Positions 50,770 to 62,087 are shown, numbered from the stretch's first letter. The stretch: DNA of 64,000 bases from Antedon mediterranea (GCF_964355755.1 NC_092677.1:23900101-23964100), one strand, 5' to 3'. A program made the numbers and translations. The notes: generated from the sequence alone by a model not told the origin.

Positions 50770-50862
50770 TAACTGAAGAGCCAACAATATCGGCATGGAT
50801 TCGAAATCAACTCTGATGGTACAAAGTCTTCTCGGATAATAACTATACACCATAAAGAAGAC
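50770..50862 (+). mobile_element. Degraded tRNA-derived SINE fragment
   Basis: ATATCGGCATGGATTCGAAATC then AGTCTTCTCGGATAATAAC then TATACACCATAAAG matches the B box and central domain of the copy at 21925. Head and tail missing. Confidence 0.5.
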
Positions 50863-51035
50863 TCAATTAATCCTAATTAATTAATTTTGAGGCCCATTTT
50901 TAATACATTGAATATTTTTGGTTTAACATTGGCTATTTTAAGAGGATGATTATGTGTTCTTCTTGAACAGCCTGCATAACCTGTTTGATTAATATGAATT
51001 TTAAATTGAAATTGTTTATGGCATGCTGATCTATC

Positions 51036-51061
51036 CTATATATATATATATATATATATAT
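51036..51061. repeat. (TA)n microsatellite
   Basis: Uninterrupted TA dinucleotides. A shorter one lies at about 23663-23679. Confidence 0.8.
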
Positions 51062-53146
51062 TGTTTATCTATATTTTATTGTTAACCATTTTTGATGTTG
51101 TATTGTTTTATGTTTCAAACCTGTTAGTGGCGGTATTTATCGCTGTTGGTTTTGACTGAATAAAATAAAAATTTAAAAAAAATAAATAAAAAACCTTTAA
51201 AACCAGGGAAGAGTGTAATTTCCCTCTTCCCTGCCTAATGCCAATTTTGGATCCTTCTCAATTTTCTGGTTTTTTAGACTTAGTAAAAAGTATCGTAGGT
51301 CGTATGACTCCAATATTGTAAGCCTGGACATACGAATAACAACAAAATATTAGTAGGTCTAGGTATACGTGTATACTGTGAATGTCTCTTAATATTACCT
51401 TCTGTGTGAATGGGTCTAGACCGGCAATAACGCCGGCTTGCTTACCGCAATATTGCCGAAGTTCTGTGTGAAAAGGCCTTTATACAAAAGTGTATGGAAC
51501 TTTTAAACCTATAAAAATGACCTATTTTTAGTAGAAGCTCTTAACACGAATGCATTTCGTTATGCGACAGATAAGTGGTACTCTACCAACACTTTGCTTT
51601 CATTTTATCTGTTTAACTGTTGTTCGTGCACAAAACTTGTAAATTATTAAACGATTTAGATAATTATGAAGGTTAAGGATTTTAATAAAACATTTAGGTA
51701 GAATAATGTTCTTTCAAACATGTGTTTGGGTTTTAATATGATATTATAATTATTCTGATAGATGTATGATACATAATATTATAAAATTAAATAAATATAT
51801 CATTGCATGCTATCATTCTAAATATCTAACTTTCAAACTTTTGCATCCCTCTTTTTTCATTTCATCCTTTTTATCTTGGTGAAAAGTGAGGATACTACAT
51901 TTTCCTCCCCTGAGTTTATAGCCTCTCTACTCGAACACAAATAAGATCATAAATATAAGATAGTTTTACAAGAAAATTTTAATCATGTATTTTACCGCCA
52001 TTTTTCATTTTGACATTTTAATTAACATCGTATCTAAAATTTTAATGAAAACAAATATGGTTAATACTGAATTCAAGCATCTTATTATGTAAATATACCT
52101 GTATTTTAACTACTTTAAACACTTAATTTTAATTGTCACAAATGTACTTATATGTATATAATATATTCACCAATGAGAATTTAAATAAACGTGAGATGAA
52201 CTCACACAAGACAACAACAAAATATTATTATAACAGGCAAAGAACACTTGTTATTATTATTATTATATACATAATTATTATAATGATGTATACATACCGT
52301 CAAATGTTTATTTTGAAACATTAAACTAATACCAGACCTAAATAATCTAGGAAATCTAGGAAATACATATATTAGAAAAACCCTGATTCTGTAAGTATTG
52401 TCAATTCTGTATAATTTATACGTTTTCCACATTGTCTCTGAAGCTTCCTTGTCACTCTTCGATAGCTTCGTTGTTTTTTGGTTTTTGAGCTGCAAAGGTA
52501 TCATTCGTTCATATTATTTGGTCAAAATCATTGTAAACATAATTATGTATACATCACAACAAGAACAATGGATTAAAAATGGCATAAAACTGCAATAAAA
52601 CAATAAAATGCAAAAAAAGAGTGAGCAAAAATATCAATCAATACCGTCATAATAATTAACCTTCTTATGTAATTTTCAACTTTTGTTTGTGGCTATATAA
52701 TAATAGTATTTAAAAAAACTCTTAATTTTTTTTTAAAAAAAGCAAATTTATGTATATTTATGCAAATGGTAGACAAGAAAGCCTATTTTTGTAATAATGT
52801 CGTAAATTATTATTAAACCTACTTAACCCATATTAAAACCAAGTGAATGCAAGTAGAGCAGACAATTCTTGAATAAAAGAAAATAATTTAGTCATTTTCA
52901 ACAATTGTGAAGATTTCTCTTCTGTGTCATTCATTTCAAATATGTCATCAACACCCACACACTCTGAAATGTATATTAAATGTTTTATTTTTTGTGTGAG
53001 TGCAATAAACTTATGCAACCGATGATCCTCTATTCCTGAATATTAAGCCGATTTACTTAATTGGTAATTACGTACTACGTATCCCATATACACAAACACA
53101 ATAATAAGTAATTTCACATTTTACATAAATAATAATTATATAGGTC

Positions 53147-53345
53147 TAAAGCTCTGTCTACACTATCAAACTTTATGTGTCAAAAAACGAGATGTCCCCA
53201 TATATGGTCATGCTGATGTCATATCACTACCATATTTGGGCACATCACTTTTTTTTAGTCAAACTAGTTTAAAAATGTTGGTAATTAGGCCTACTGTTAC
53301 TTACTTTTATTTGATCGCATATTTTTGATACAGAAAAAGGTTAAT
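53147..53345. mobile_element. Palindromic MITE family B, copy 4 (first of a tandem pair)
   Basis: Starts AAAGCTCTGTCTACACTATC and contains CCATATATGGTCATGCTGAT. The right terminal repeat is cut near 53272 and followed by TTTTTGATACAGAAAAAGG, which recurs after the next copy. Confidence 0.6.
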
Positions 53346-53350
53346 TGTAT

Positions 53351-53525
53351 TCTCTGTCTACACCATCAAATTTTATGTGTCAGAAAAATGTGATGTGCCC
53401 ATATATGGTCATGATGATGTCATATCACTACCATATTTCGGCATATCACTACCATATTTGGGCACATCACTTTTTTTTGTCAAACTTGTATTTGATCGTA
53501 CATTTTTGATACAGAAAAGGTTTAT
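53351..53525. mobile_element. Palindromic MITE family B, copy 5 (second of a tandem pair)
   Basis: Repeats the previous copy from TCTGTCTACACCATCAAA to TTTTTGATACAGAAAAGG. It has an extra inner duplication (two ATATCACTACCATATTT blocks). The shared right flank shows that element plus flank were duplicated together. Confidence 0.6.
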
Positions 53526-54605
53526 TATAATTATATAATTTCATTTATTAATGTTAACTAATGAACTTAGATTTATGCTTTTGGCGAATGCACGCCAGGT
53601 GGGGGTACCAGTGTTTTGATCAATCTAAAGTGGCACAAACCTACATATAGCAACTTCTTTTATTATTGAATATATGGTACATTATACTTCATTATGTTAG
53701 AACTAGGTCGAGAGTGACCTAGTTACAACCACCTAACATGCCCCACAAATTAATAGAAGTTAATATTAACTTCGGCACATTGCTAAGAAATATATTATTA
53801 CAAAAAAGTACAAGAGACAATATTACGGTTTTTTTTATTGTACGTAGACATCAATCAATAATATTTTAACTTTATTTTAGTAATACTGGTGATTGTATTT
53901 CTAGTGGTAATATAAATAAATTATTTTGTGTTTTTGGGTTTCCCACTTGTATTTCATTATCTTTAAAATGTTTTCATTCATTATGAATTTTACAATTATA
54001 CATTACCTAATCTAATTCATCATAATTACATTGTTTGCTATGCTAATATACATAGTAAAAATGCAACCGCGGCCTCAAAGAGAAATGATTTGTCATCCGC
54101 CACCCTGAATTATCGACATTAAACAAACGTAACAAACTTGTGTCCGCCTGCCGGCACAGAAAGAAAGCATTGTTACATAACAGCTGACATTCCAAAACAC
54201 ATCACCTGTAAATGCTAATTCTACAAGTAAATAAGCAACGTTGTAATTGATTGTTGTCATCATAGTCTCTGACTCACGAAACAAGCCTGTAGAGACCAAC
54301 TGTAGTTTTTACTTCTTTTCCAGACTTATACATTATATACATTATACATTATATTAACAAGCATTCAATAAAATTTTAATTGAATACTTGTTCGTTTTGT
54401 TTGCTGCAATTAAATGTATTAACAGTGAAAAATATTAGTTTGCATAAATTACTATTATCTTACAATTATGTTTAAAAAAAACCAAATCGACTAATTATAA
54501 GGCAGATTTGAATGAAAAATATATCTAATAATATTTTATGTTGAATCTAGTTCTTTTTAACAAAGCAATATTTTGTTTTTTTATAAAATATAGAATAAAC
54601 ATGGA

Positions 54606-54647
54606 TCAGGTAACTTGACAGGTAACTTGACAGGTAACTTGACAGGT
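54606..54647. repeat. 12-bp tandem repeat, about 3.5 copies
   Basis: Unit CAGGTAACTTGA repeated in perfect register. Confidence 0.8.
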
Positions 54648-54824
54648 ATAGTATTAATGAATAGGATATAAGAATACTAAGAATAATCAAGTTTACAGGT
54701 CTAGTCCCTGGACCGATGCTTGTTATTGTAATATTTAGAATGTTGAAAGATAGTTGGCGCTATTAACAAAATTTAGGCAGTACGTTAAGTAAGTGAGGAA
54801 GTGGATATAGGCGCCTGTGTATAC

Positions 54825-54892
54825 AGCTACATGTTGGTTGGTCGGTCGGTCGGTCGGTAAACACTAATTTGAGCACGCGACTGCAGCCATGT
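54825..54892 (+). mobile_element. CGGT-block dispersed repeat, copy 1
   Basis: A (GGTC)n block followed by AAACACTAATTTGAGCACGC and GACTGCAGCCATG. Same family as 56755, 60640 and 62088. The GGTC block length differs between copies. Confidence 0.6.
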
Positions 54893-56200
54893 CTTCAAGA
54901 AAATCGCCCCAAAATGCTGACATGCCAATATATGTTTGGACAGACAGTAGGCCTAAATGGTGTAAGGCCTAAACATTTTAAGTGCTTAACTTAACCCAAT
55001 GTTCACGTTAGGTCCCTATATAAATAAACATTATGTAAATGAAAAGAATCTAACTGACCGATTGAATAATGTATTTTCATTATTATTTTAAATATCTTAA
55101 ATACAGTTCTGTGGGTCCTGTTCTGCTACGAAGAAAACAATAACCGATTATTAACCGTGTTAATAAATTACCGCCACTTTCTTTGCAACACAAACGATGC
55201 ATTTTAGATTGTTCGTTTCTGCTTAGAAACGCTGTGAGTTTTCTTCGAAAGAAGATTTTCTATACAAAGTTCGTTGAATTATGTTGTCAACCAATTTCCA
55301 TTGAAGTTATCAATAAAGTATAGTTAACCGGAAAAAATATTCGAAGACCGCTATTTTGTAAGATTATTTATCATCCTGCATAAATACACCAACGCCCCCA
55401 CTCCCACCCGCCCCAATTTATTATCTATCGATTTATTGGTTATCAATCCTCAATCTTTTGCCTATTTTTTACATTATACTTTGTGAGTGTAAAAAGTTTC
55501 ACATTACTGTAATTAATTATACATCCAAATACAAACTACTGGGGAAAAAATGACAATCCTCTGATCTCAAAGATAAAGTGACAAATAGGATATTAATTAG
55601 ATATCTTGATTAAAGTTATCTTCCCTTCTGTGGCATGATTGATTTGGTTTTTACATTTTAACCGTGAAATATTGTTAGAATAAGCAAAAAGCTAACAATT
55701 ATACCAATTTCCAATGTAGCCCCCTCTATAGAAAGCATGGATAATTATTATTCAAATAAGAAAGTTTACCCATAGAGGGCGTTACTTTTTTAAGATACAA
55801 TTTTACCCATGTCAGAAAGTCGTCGTATTATTATTAAAGAATGTTGCAAAGTATCATTTTTTTAAATTAAAAAATGTATTCTTTTATCCGATTATTTCCC
55901 ATCCAAAACGATTATTTATAAATAATAATGTATAATTTTTGTATTCTTTTATAATTATATTGTCCTTCACTTTAGGCCTACCGATTAATAAAAAGAGCTT
56001 TGAAGTAACAAAAGGTAAAAAAAACATTGTTTTTTTTTTAAATTTTTTTATTAGACTTTTTTATGTATTTTTATTAACGAATGTGTGTATTATCTATTTA
56101 CCTAGTTTGTTTTGTGTAAAGTTCAATGAAATTAAACTAGTTTGTGTATGTAAAATATAACAGGTTCTTAATCACTTTATTAGGCTACATGGAATATTAT

Positions 56201-56501
56201 ACAAATAATGAATGTTTATGAGTGCAATGGTACAAATAATGGCACGAGGTGAATGATGAAAGGTTATATCAACGAGGCAAAGCCGAGTTGATATAACCTT
56301 TCATCATTCACCAAGTGCCATTATTTGTACCATTACACGAATACAAAACATTCATTATTTGTTTTATATAACATCTAAATAACAAACAAAAATGTTTCAA
56401 AAAGTACTATTTAACGATCGTTGAATAGTGCGTACTATTGCACGCCATGTGACCCACATTCGTCCAATCAAATGACAGGAATTTATATAGGTGTTATATA
56501 A
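56201..56501 (-). mobile_element. Foldback element, copy 2 (inverted relative to 523-823)
   Basis: Reverse complement of the element at 523-823 over its whole 301 bp, with few differences. The hairpin part is 56201-56362 and the unique part 56363-56501, ending GGTGTTATATAA. It sits about 1 kb upstream of FoxQ1. Confidence 0.75.
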
Positions 56502-56754
56502 AAACAAATAATAGCACATTAGAGTGGCGTATTTCTGAATAATGTATGAAATTTAGAAAATAGAGCCGTTTTGTGGAAAAGGGGAAAGTCATAACGTGTT
56601 CAATGGCGCCATGTAAATGCATGCACTGTACTCATTTCGGACGATTCCATATAAAACGTCCGTGTGTGATCGAAAGAGGTAATCCAGCCCGGATTCTCCA
56701 GTCAAATGCCGGGGCGCTAGCCGTATTAGAACTGTAGCTTTAGGATTATCCATT

Positions 56755-56856
56755 TTTAGTCACGTGCAACGCGACTCTACAGCTCACTATGTCGGTCGGT
56801 TGGTCGGTAAACACTAACTTGAGCACGCGACTGCAGCCATGTATATGGCCTTGTTT
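56755..56856 (+). mobile_element. CGGT-block dispersed repeat, copy 2
   Basis: TTTTAGTCACGTGCAACGCG, CTACAGCTCACTATG, a GTCGGTCGGTTGGTCGG block, AAACACTAACTTGAGCACGC, GACTGCAGCCATGTATATGG, then CCTTGTTTC. About 650 bp upstream of the FoxQ1 start. Confidence 0.65.
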
Positions 56857-57342
56857 CTAATACGCACCCGCATTGAGGATTCTGCAGCAGTTTAATGTAA
56901 TCTGAATTGGCCTACGTCGGTCCCACTCACCCAAGAGATACATAAGCGTAACATCTTAATCAATTAATGACCATATTTTACCTTTTTTTAATAACAGAGC
57001 TAGTGAAGAAATTAAAAGATGATAAGTTATATAAAATTGTTAAACCAACAATGAGATTATACATTTGCTATCTACAAAGTGTAAGCCTCTATCGTATAAA
57101 ATCAAATAACATGCAATCTTATTTACATTGCAAGAATCTTCCTTGTTGTTAATCCGTTTGCCAACATCTCATGAGTGTGCGTCTGTACTCAAATAACATG
57201 CAATGCGCAGGTAATTCTAATTCAAATAAGGTGGAGCTAAAGTATTTACTAAAGAAAACTTCTCCAATCATTGGACTTATACCTCTATAATGAAGATATC
57301 AAGCTAAAGATATGAGATGAATATTCAGATGGGCCTAGAAGA

Positions 57343-57372
57343 TATATAAATAGATGCATAGCGTTTACCTCA
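57343..57372 (+). promoter_or_regulatory. FoxQ1: FoxQ1 core promoter: TATA box plus initiator
   Basis: TATATAAATA at 57343-57352 is followed, 29 bases after its first T, by a CTCACA initiator-like sequence with the A at 57372. This is the canonical TATA-to-start spacing. It would give a 131-nt 5' leader before the ATG at 57503. Read from sequence only. Confidence 0.6.
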
Positions 57373-57393
57373 CAGTAGATTCAGGAACACTAA

Positions 57394-57420
57394 ATGTTTA
57401 TTAGAATCGGTGTTACATAA
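57394..57420 (+). other. Upstream ORF in the FoxQ1 leader (8 codons plus stop)
   Basis: If transcription starts near 57372, the leader contains an ATG at 57394 opening an 8-codon frame (MFIRIGVT) that stops at 57418-57420, 82 nt before the FoxQ1 start. Its context (A at -3, T at +4) is moderate. Such short uORFs can reduce main-frame translation; a regulatory effect here is inference. Confidence 0.4.
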
Positions 57421-57502
57421 TAAACTCCTTTAAGATAAAACAGTTGAAGAAAACTGCATCATCCTTATTCTTGAAGTTTTGGAATAAAAGTTTGCTGAAA
57501 CT

Positions 57503-58570
57503 ATGGAGAGCTTAATTAGCATTGAGCCTATTGACCTCTCGAAATCGTCGTTACAGAAACTAGCAGAGAATAATTGTTTGGAAAAATACTCTGTAAAAAA
57601 CATTAAAAAAGATCAAACTGATATTTCACTTCTAAATGAGTTAGTTACATCAGAAGGAAACCAGGAGCAAATGATAAAGTTAACTTCAAAGACGGCATAC
57701 CATCGTCATCCTAAACCTCCATATTCGTACATTGCGTTGATAGCAATGGCCATCAAGGATTCAAGAAGTGGAAAATTAACTTTAGCCGAAATCAACGAAT
57801 ACCTTATGAATCGGTTTCCATTCTTCAGAGGTTCTTATACGGGTTGGAGGAACTCTGTTCGGCATAATTTGTCATTGAACGAATGTTTTGTCAAGATTCT
57901 TCGTGATCCTACTAGACCTTGGGGTAAGGACAACTATTGGGCAATTAACGAAAAGAGTGAGTATACCTTCGCTGACGGTGTATTTCGGCGGCGACGAAAG
58001 AAGATAAAAAGTAGGCCTAAACACAACTCTTCATTAAGTAGCAGTAATCCACAATTGGCTGAAATTTCACGCCGAAAAAAGTTTTCAAGTGCGTTCAGTA
58101 TTGATCAGATTCTTGGTACAGAACTATCGCAAAGTTACCGACCAGAAAGTATCAAATCTGTTCAAAGCAGTTCGAGTAATTTTACAATGTTAACACAAAC
58201 TTCTAGTCCCGTGTTGTGTCCTCGGTCCGTCAGACCCGTCCCGATATACGCAGTTAAACAACCAGATAAAGAAGAACCGATGTGTTTACAATGGTCACCT
58301 TTCCAATCGTCAGGTAACGTATTACCAGCTTTTAATCCCCACCTCAGCACACTAATGAGGTATCCTAACCATCTGAACCAAGAGTCCCAGATACATAACG
58401 TGTTGCAAGCATGTCGACCAAGTGGGCCTGTTCTGCCAAGTTACTGCATTCCACCGTTTATTCAAAACTCTACAAGTTTAGTCGATATTCAGGCTATGCA
58501 GAGATTTATGCTTCACGCACGACAATCAATGATGTTTGGACCTTTGACGCAATATTTCAAAGATGATTAG
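57503..58570 (+). CDS. FoxQ1: FoxQ1 forkhead transcription factor, intronless
   Basis: Nuclear winged-helix transcription factor of 355 residues, slightly shorter than human FOXQ1. The forkhead domain is residues 69-165: [16 protein letters not shown], then [18 protein letters not shown], recognition helix [10 protein letters not shown] (117-126), and the FoxQ1-diagnostic [14 protein letters not shown] and [15 protein letters not shown] basic stretch after the domain probably serves nuclear import. Residues 198-204 are FSIDQIL, a perfect engrailed-homology-1 (FxIxxIL) motif, which in Fox proteins recruits Groucho/TLE co-repressors. This suggests repressor activity. The rest is Ser/Pro/Gln-rich and probably disordered. 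The single exon agrees with FoxQ1 genes elsewhere. The start at 57503 has A at -3 and G at +4 and is preceded by a plausible TATA/initiator and a 131-nt leader. FoxF lies about 52 kb upstream on the same strand. Confidence 0.95.
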   Translation: MESLISIEPIDLSKSSLQKLAENNCLEKYSVKNIKKDQTDISLLNELVTSEGNQEQMIKLTSKTAYHRHPKPPYSYIALIAMAIKDSRSGKLTLAEINEYLMNRFPFFRGSYTGWRNSVRHNLSLNECFVKILRDPTRPWGKDNYWAINEKSEYTFADGVFRRRRKKIKSRPKHNSSLSSSNPQLAEISRRKKFSSAFSIDQILGTELSQSYRPESIKSVQSSSSNFTMLTQTSSPVLCPRSVRPVPIYAVKQPDKEEPMCLQWSPFQSSGNVLPAFNPHLSTLMRYPNHLNQESQIHNVLQACRPSGPVLPSYCIPPFIQNSTSLVDIQAMQRFMLHARQSMMFGPLTQYFKDD

Positions 58571-58758
58571 ACATCTTTTATATTGATGATCTAGCCGAAA
58601 GTGTACACAATGCAGTAAAACCATCTGCAAATAGTTTAACTTTAATTTGAGCATTTGCAAGTCACAGTACCATTGTGTTTTGAACTAAAATTTTACACTT
58701 GCATATTAGTAATTATTATGTATTCTTCAGTCAGTCAGTTCCATCAGCTAATTGTTTA

Positions 58759-58764
58759 AATAAA
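58759..58764 (+). terminator. FoxQ1: Poly(A) signal AATAAA downstream of FoxQ1
   Basis: AATAAA lies about 190 bases after the FoxQ1 stop codon. It is a plausible 3' processing signal giving a short 3' UTR. AT-rich DNA produces many chance matches, so the position is the main support. Confidence 0.4.
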
Positions 58765-59177
58765 CTTAAGATGTTTGAAGATATTAAATCAACCTTAGTT
58801 TGAGTTATGATATATAGTTATACATTAAATATTACTTTTAGTGTCTTAAGTCTCTACTACAGCAAACTTTAATTTTCAAACTCGAGTTTGGCACTTTACC
58901 AGAGTAGACCAGTTGTTGACAAACTTCGGCAAAACTAGTTTTCAGAAGTTAAGCCATTTGTCTAGTATGCTGAAGTTTTATCAGCGAATCAAATAATAGT
59001 TTTATAATCATATGACCCTGCATATGAACAACACAATGCTTCCAGTAACTAGTGTTAGAGACATGCAACCCAAATTATAACCAGTGGCAAATTCAGGTTT
59101 TGCAAACTTAAGTTTTATTATAATATCTGCTAGCTTTAGTGAAGTCATTGATAAGGTCTATTACCAAGACAACTCGA

Positions 59178-59395
59178 AAGCAAAAAATAGTCAAACTGGC
59201 TGCCAGCCAATTGGATTTTGGTTGAATTTTACCATTTATTTTTTCATGTTATATTATGACAAAACATTTTTTTCCCCGGTTTTTTTTTAACGGAAGGGAT
59301 TAACTTTATTAAAACTACAAAATAACCTATTCAAAGTCTGATTTAATTAATCTTCATTTTGTATTGGAAGACAATACATCTTTAATAGATGCCCT
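59178..59395. mobile_element. MITE family A, 5' truncated
   Basis: Contains AAAGCAAAAAATAGTCAAA, GGGATTAACTTTATTAAAAC and AACCTATTCAAAGTCTGAT, and ends GACAATACATCTTTAA with TTAA at 59392-59395. The left end is not recognisable. Confidence 0.6.
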
Positions 59396-60639
59396 ATGTT
59401 TAGATTGTGACGTAGTTCTTTAATGTTCACATTATGAATCAGCAGGTGCTTTTTTGTCCATTATTGCAAACACAGGAGTGATGGATGATGGTAGAAGCAT
59501 TTACTAAGCCAAAGTTTAAATAGTCCGATCACTATATAAACTTAAAAAGCTATTACATAGCTCCCGTCTGAATGTCAAACAAAACTTTCTTAGCTGTTAC
59601 GGTAGTGTTTGTAGTGTTTAATTCGGTTGTTATACGTATTGTTGTTGTGTATTCAGGATGTTGTGTATTGGAAACTTTGTCAATTCACGATCGTTGGTGT
59701 ATAAAGGAAGGTTTACTTAAGACACTCCATCGCCTATAAGAAGCCCAAAAGGTTCTGTATTTCATTGTTAATAGAGTACTGTAATAGTTATTATGATTGA
59801 TTGTTAGACCTAGTTTATTGAAGAGGGTGTTTCAAATAAAGGTTCTTAGATTATGTTGCGTTTGTCGGTGGCAAATAGACTAAGTAAATATTTACAGAAA
59901 CATAACTAGCACCATGGACGAAAGAGTGAAATCAATTGTAATTTCACTTTTCCCTGCTAGCACAAAACATGTCGTATTCAAAAGTCCTGAATAAAACTAT
60001 AATAAAAAATTCTGAAGAAAATTATGTTTATATTATGTTTAATTCTCTAAATGTCTATAGTTGATGTAACCTGTAAAATAGTGGTAGTATTTTGACTTTA
60101 ACATACCTTTAGAAGTGGTAAGAAAATTAGAAGCAATAGGCAGGCCTACAGTAATATAATATTGTATTGTAATATTGTATATATAACAGAAATAATATGT
60201 CAATGTGAATTATAAATAAAATAATCAGCGACATACTGCAATATCGCCGAAATGTTGAACTTTTGACACTTCTATTCAAGTATGTTAATTCCTTTTGAAA
60301 TGGGCCTACAGCTCGTTTGCCTTTATTTGTTTGTCCAAACAGTAATCTTTTTCAATTTGTTGAATTTGTTTTGTTGAGTTGTTAATATTGTTATTAAAAA
60401 TAAAACGTGTTTCTACAATCTTACATCTTTGTTTTTATTTCAGTGATACAAAATACATTTTGTTTAACTGCATATTTGTATTGTGACTTTAATGATAATG
60501 TCCTCTGTAAAATGAAAATATGTCTACACATTTTTCCATGTTATTGTCAAAAAAACCCTAAAACTTACTTACAATTAACTCTCAGACAACGGTTTTGAAG
60601 TTAAATTTTATTTTATATAAATCTTTAATTTATCGGACT

Positions 60640-60725
60640 CTAGCTCACTATGTCGGTCGGTTGGTCGGTCGGTCGGTTGGTAAACACTAACACACAGCCC
60701 TCCTATACCGTATGGCCTTGTTTTT
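60640..60725 (+). mobile_element. CGGT-block dispersed repeat, copy 3 (deleted middle)
   Basis: TAGCTCACTATG, an expanded GGTCGGTTGGTCGGTC block, AAACACTAAC, then an altered middle and TATGGCCTTGTTTTT. Confidence 0.6.
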
Positions 60726-60812
60726 CTTCGAAGTGAATAACTTTCTTAAAACTACAAACGTCATATTCAAAGTTTGATCTTATTCATGTAATGGAGAACA
60801 ATACATCTTTCG
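60726..60812. mobile_element. MITE family A, right-end fragment
   Basis: GAAGTGAATAACTTTCTTAA, then TATTCAAAGTTTGATCTTAT, then GAACAATACATCTTT. The terminal TTAA has changed to TTCG. Confidence 0.55.
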
Positions 60813-61048
60813 ACGAAAGGCAGAACACAGAAAATAAAAAAAATAACTATTGATATAAAGAAATATCCGACATGTTGGTCTTTTTTTTCACAGCTAAAAG
60901 TTAATAATTACTGTAGTTTATTTTAGGATGTTTCAAAGGTAAACATTTCTACTAAAACCATTGTAAACCTTCGTCTTTTTCTCTTTTATAATACAAATCA
61001 ATCCGCAACATCAAAACACATTCTCGTGTATAATTATCGTTCTCCAGA

Positions 61049-61382
61049 TTAAAGATTAACTTGTCACCATGAAGAAAACATTTATAAATATTTTTGTTGA
61101 ATATGGCAGTTTAATGTCACATTATACTTATTCACTTTTACAAAAATTGGATCGAAAAACTACCTGAAAAAATGTAAATTTAAAGCAAAAAAATGTCAAA
61201 TTGACTAGAAGTCAATACATTTTTGATTGACTTTAACTGGTTTTTTTTTGTATTTTAAAATTAAGTAAGTCATTATAAGTGAAAACATTATATTCTTACA
61301 GAAGTGATTAACTTTAAATGGCCTATTTAAAGTCCTGTTTTATTAATCTTCATTTTTTGTGGTTTTTGAGGGACATCTTTCA
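61049..61382. mobile_element. MITE family A, near-full-length diverged copy
   Basis: Left end TTAAAGATTAACTTGTCACC, then TTTAAAGCAAAAAAATGTC, GAAGTGATTAACTTTAAATG and GGCCTATTTAAAGTCCTG. The right end GAGGGACATCTTTC has lost its TTAA. Confidence 0.6.
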
Positions 61383-62087
61383 CTTAGTCGTTTGAAATAA
61401 TCATTTTTATATTATTATTAGACAAATTATTGGTATTAGGCTAATTATTGGTATTAGGCTATAATATGTTTTTACATTCATTATTGGATTATTGGATTAA
61501 TCGTTGTAATAAATATCAAACACAATTGTTTGATAATCAAATTGCAAAGTGTTTGACTATTAATGTTTAAGTGGATATTAATTACTAATAAGAAAAATAC
61601 CAATTGAACTTACGGATCTTGTTTTGAACTGAGACATCCTAGATAGCAAATATAGACATTGTAAGATTCACCGTTAGTCAAATATCCGCTGCAGTTACAG
61701 ACTTATCTTCGTTTACACACTGATCAAATACGTTGGCGAAAGCAGCATCGCTCGAATGTTTAAAGTTTGTTGGACGTGACTTTGATGAAAATGTACAGGC
61801 TTAAGGTAAATAAGTTTTCAATATAATTTGATTGCTTTAAAAAGGAAATAATTGATCATAGACTAACTTATTATTCTTATTATAAAAAAGCAATGTAAAA
61901 AACAGTTTATGTTAGAAAATCATAAAGTTGGCAGCAAACATGTTTTATGATTTACTATAATATTAAAATTAGAAAATTAGAAAATTATAAATTAATATTA
62001 TAGTGGCAAGGTGTAGTTAATCATTCAGCGATCAGCATTTTCATGAAGATATGATGATCTTAAACCATTTGAATGTAATTTTCGTTG

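Larger units (their letters stand above)
47076..53146. other. Intergenic, mostly unassigned
   Basis: Only small repeats and fragments: 47328, 48666, 49289, 50770, 51036. A possible AAGGCC-type element remnant is at about 51404-51482 (GTGTGAATGGGTCTAGACC to GTGTGAAAAGGCCTTTA). No gene recognised. Confidence 0.45.
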
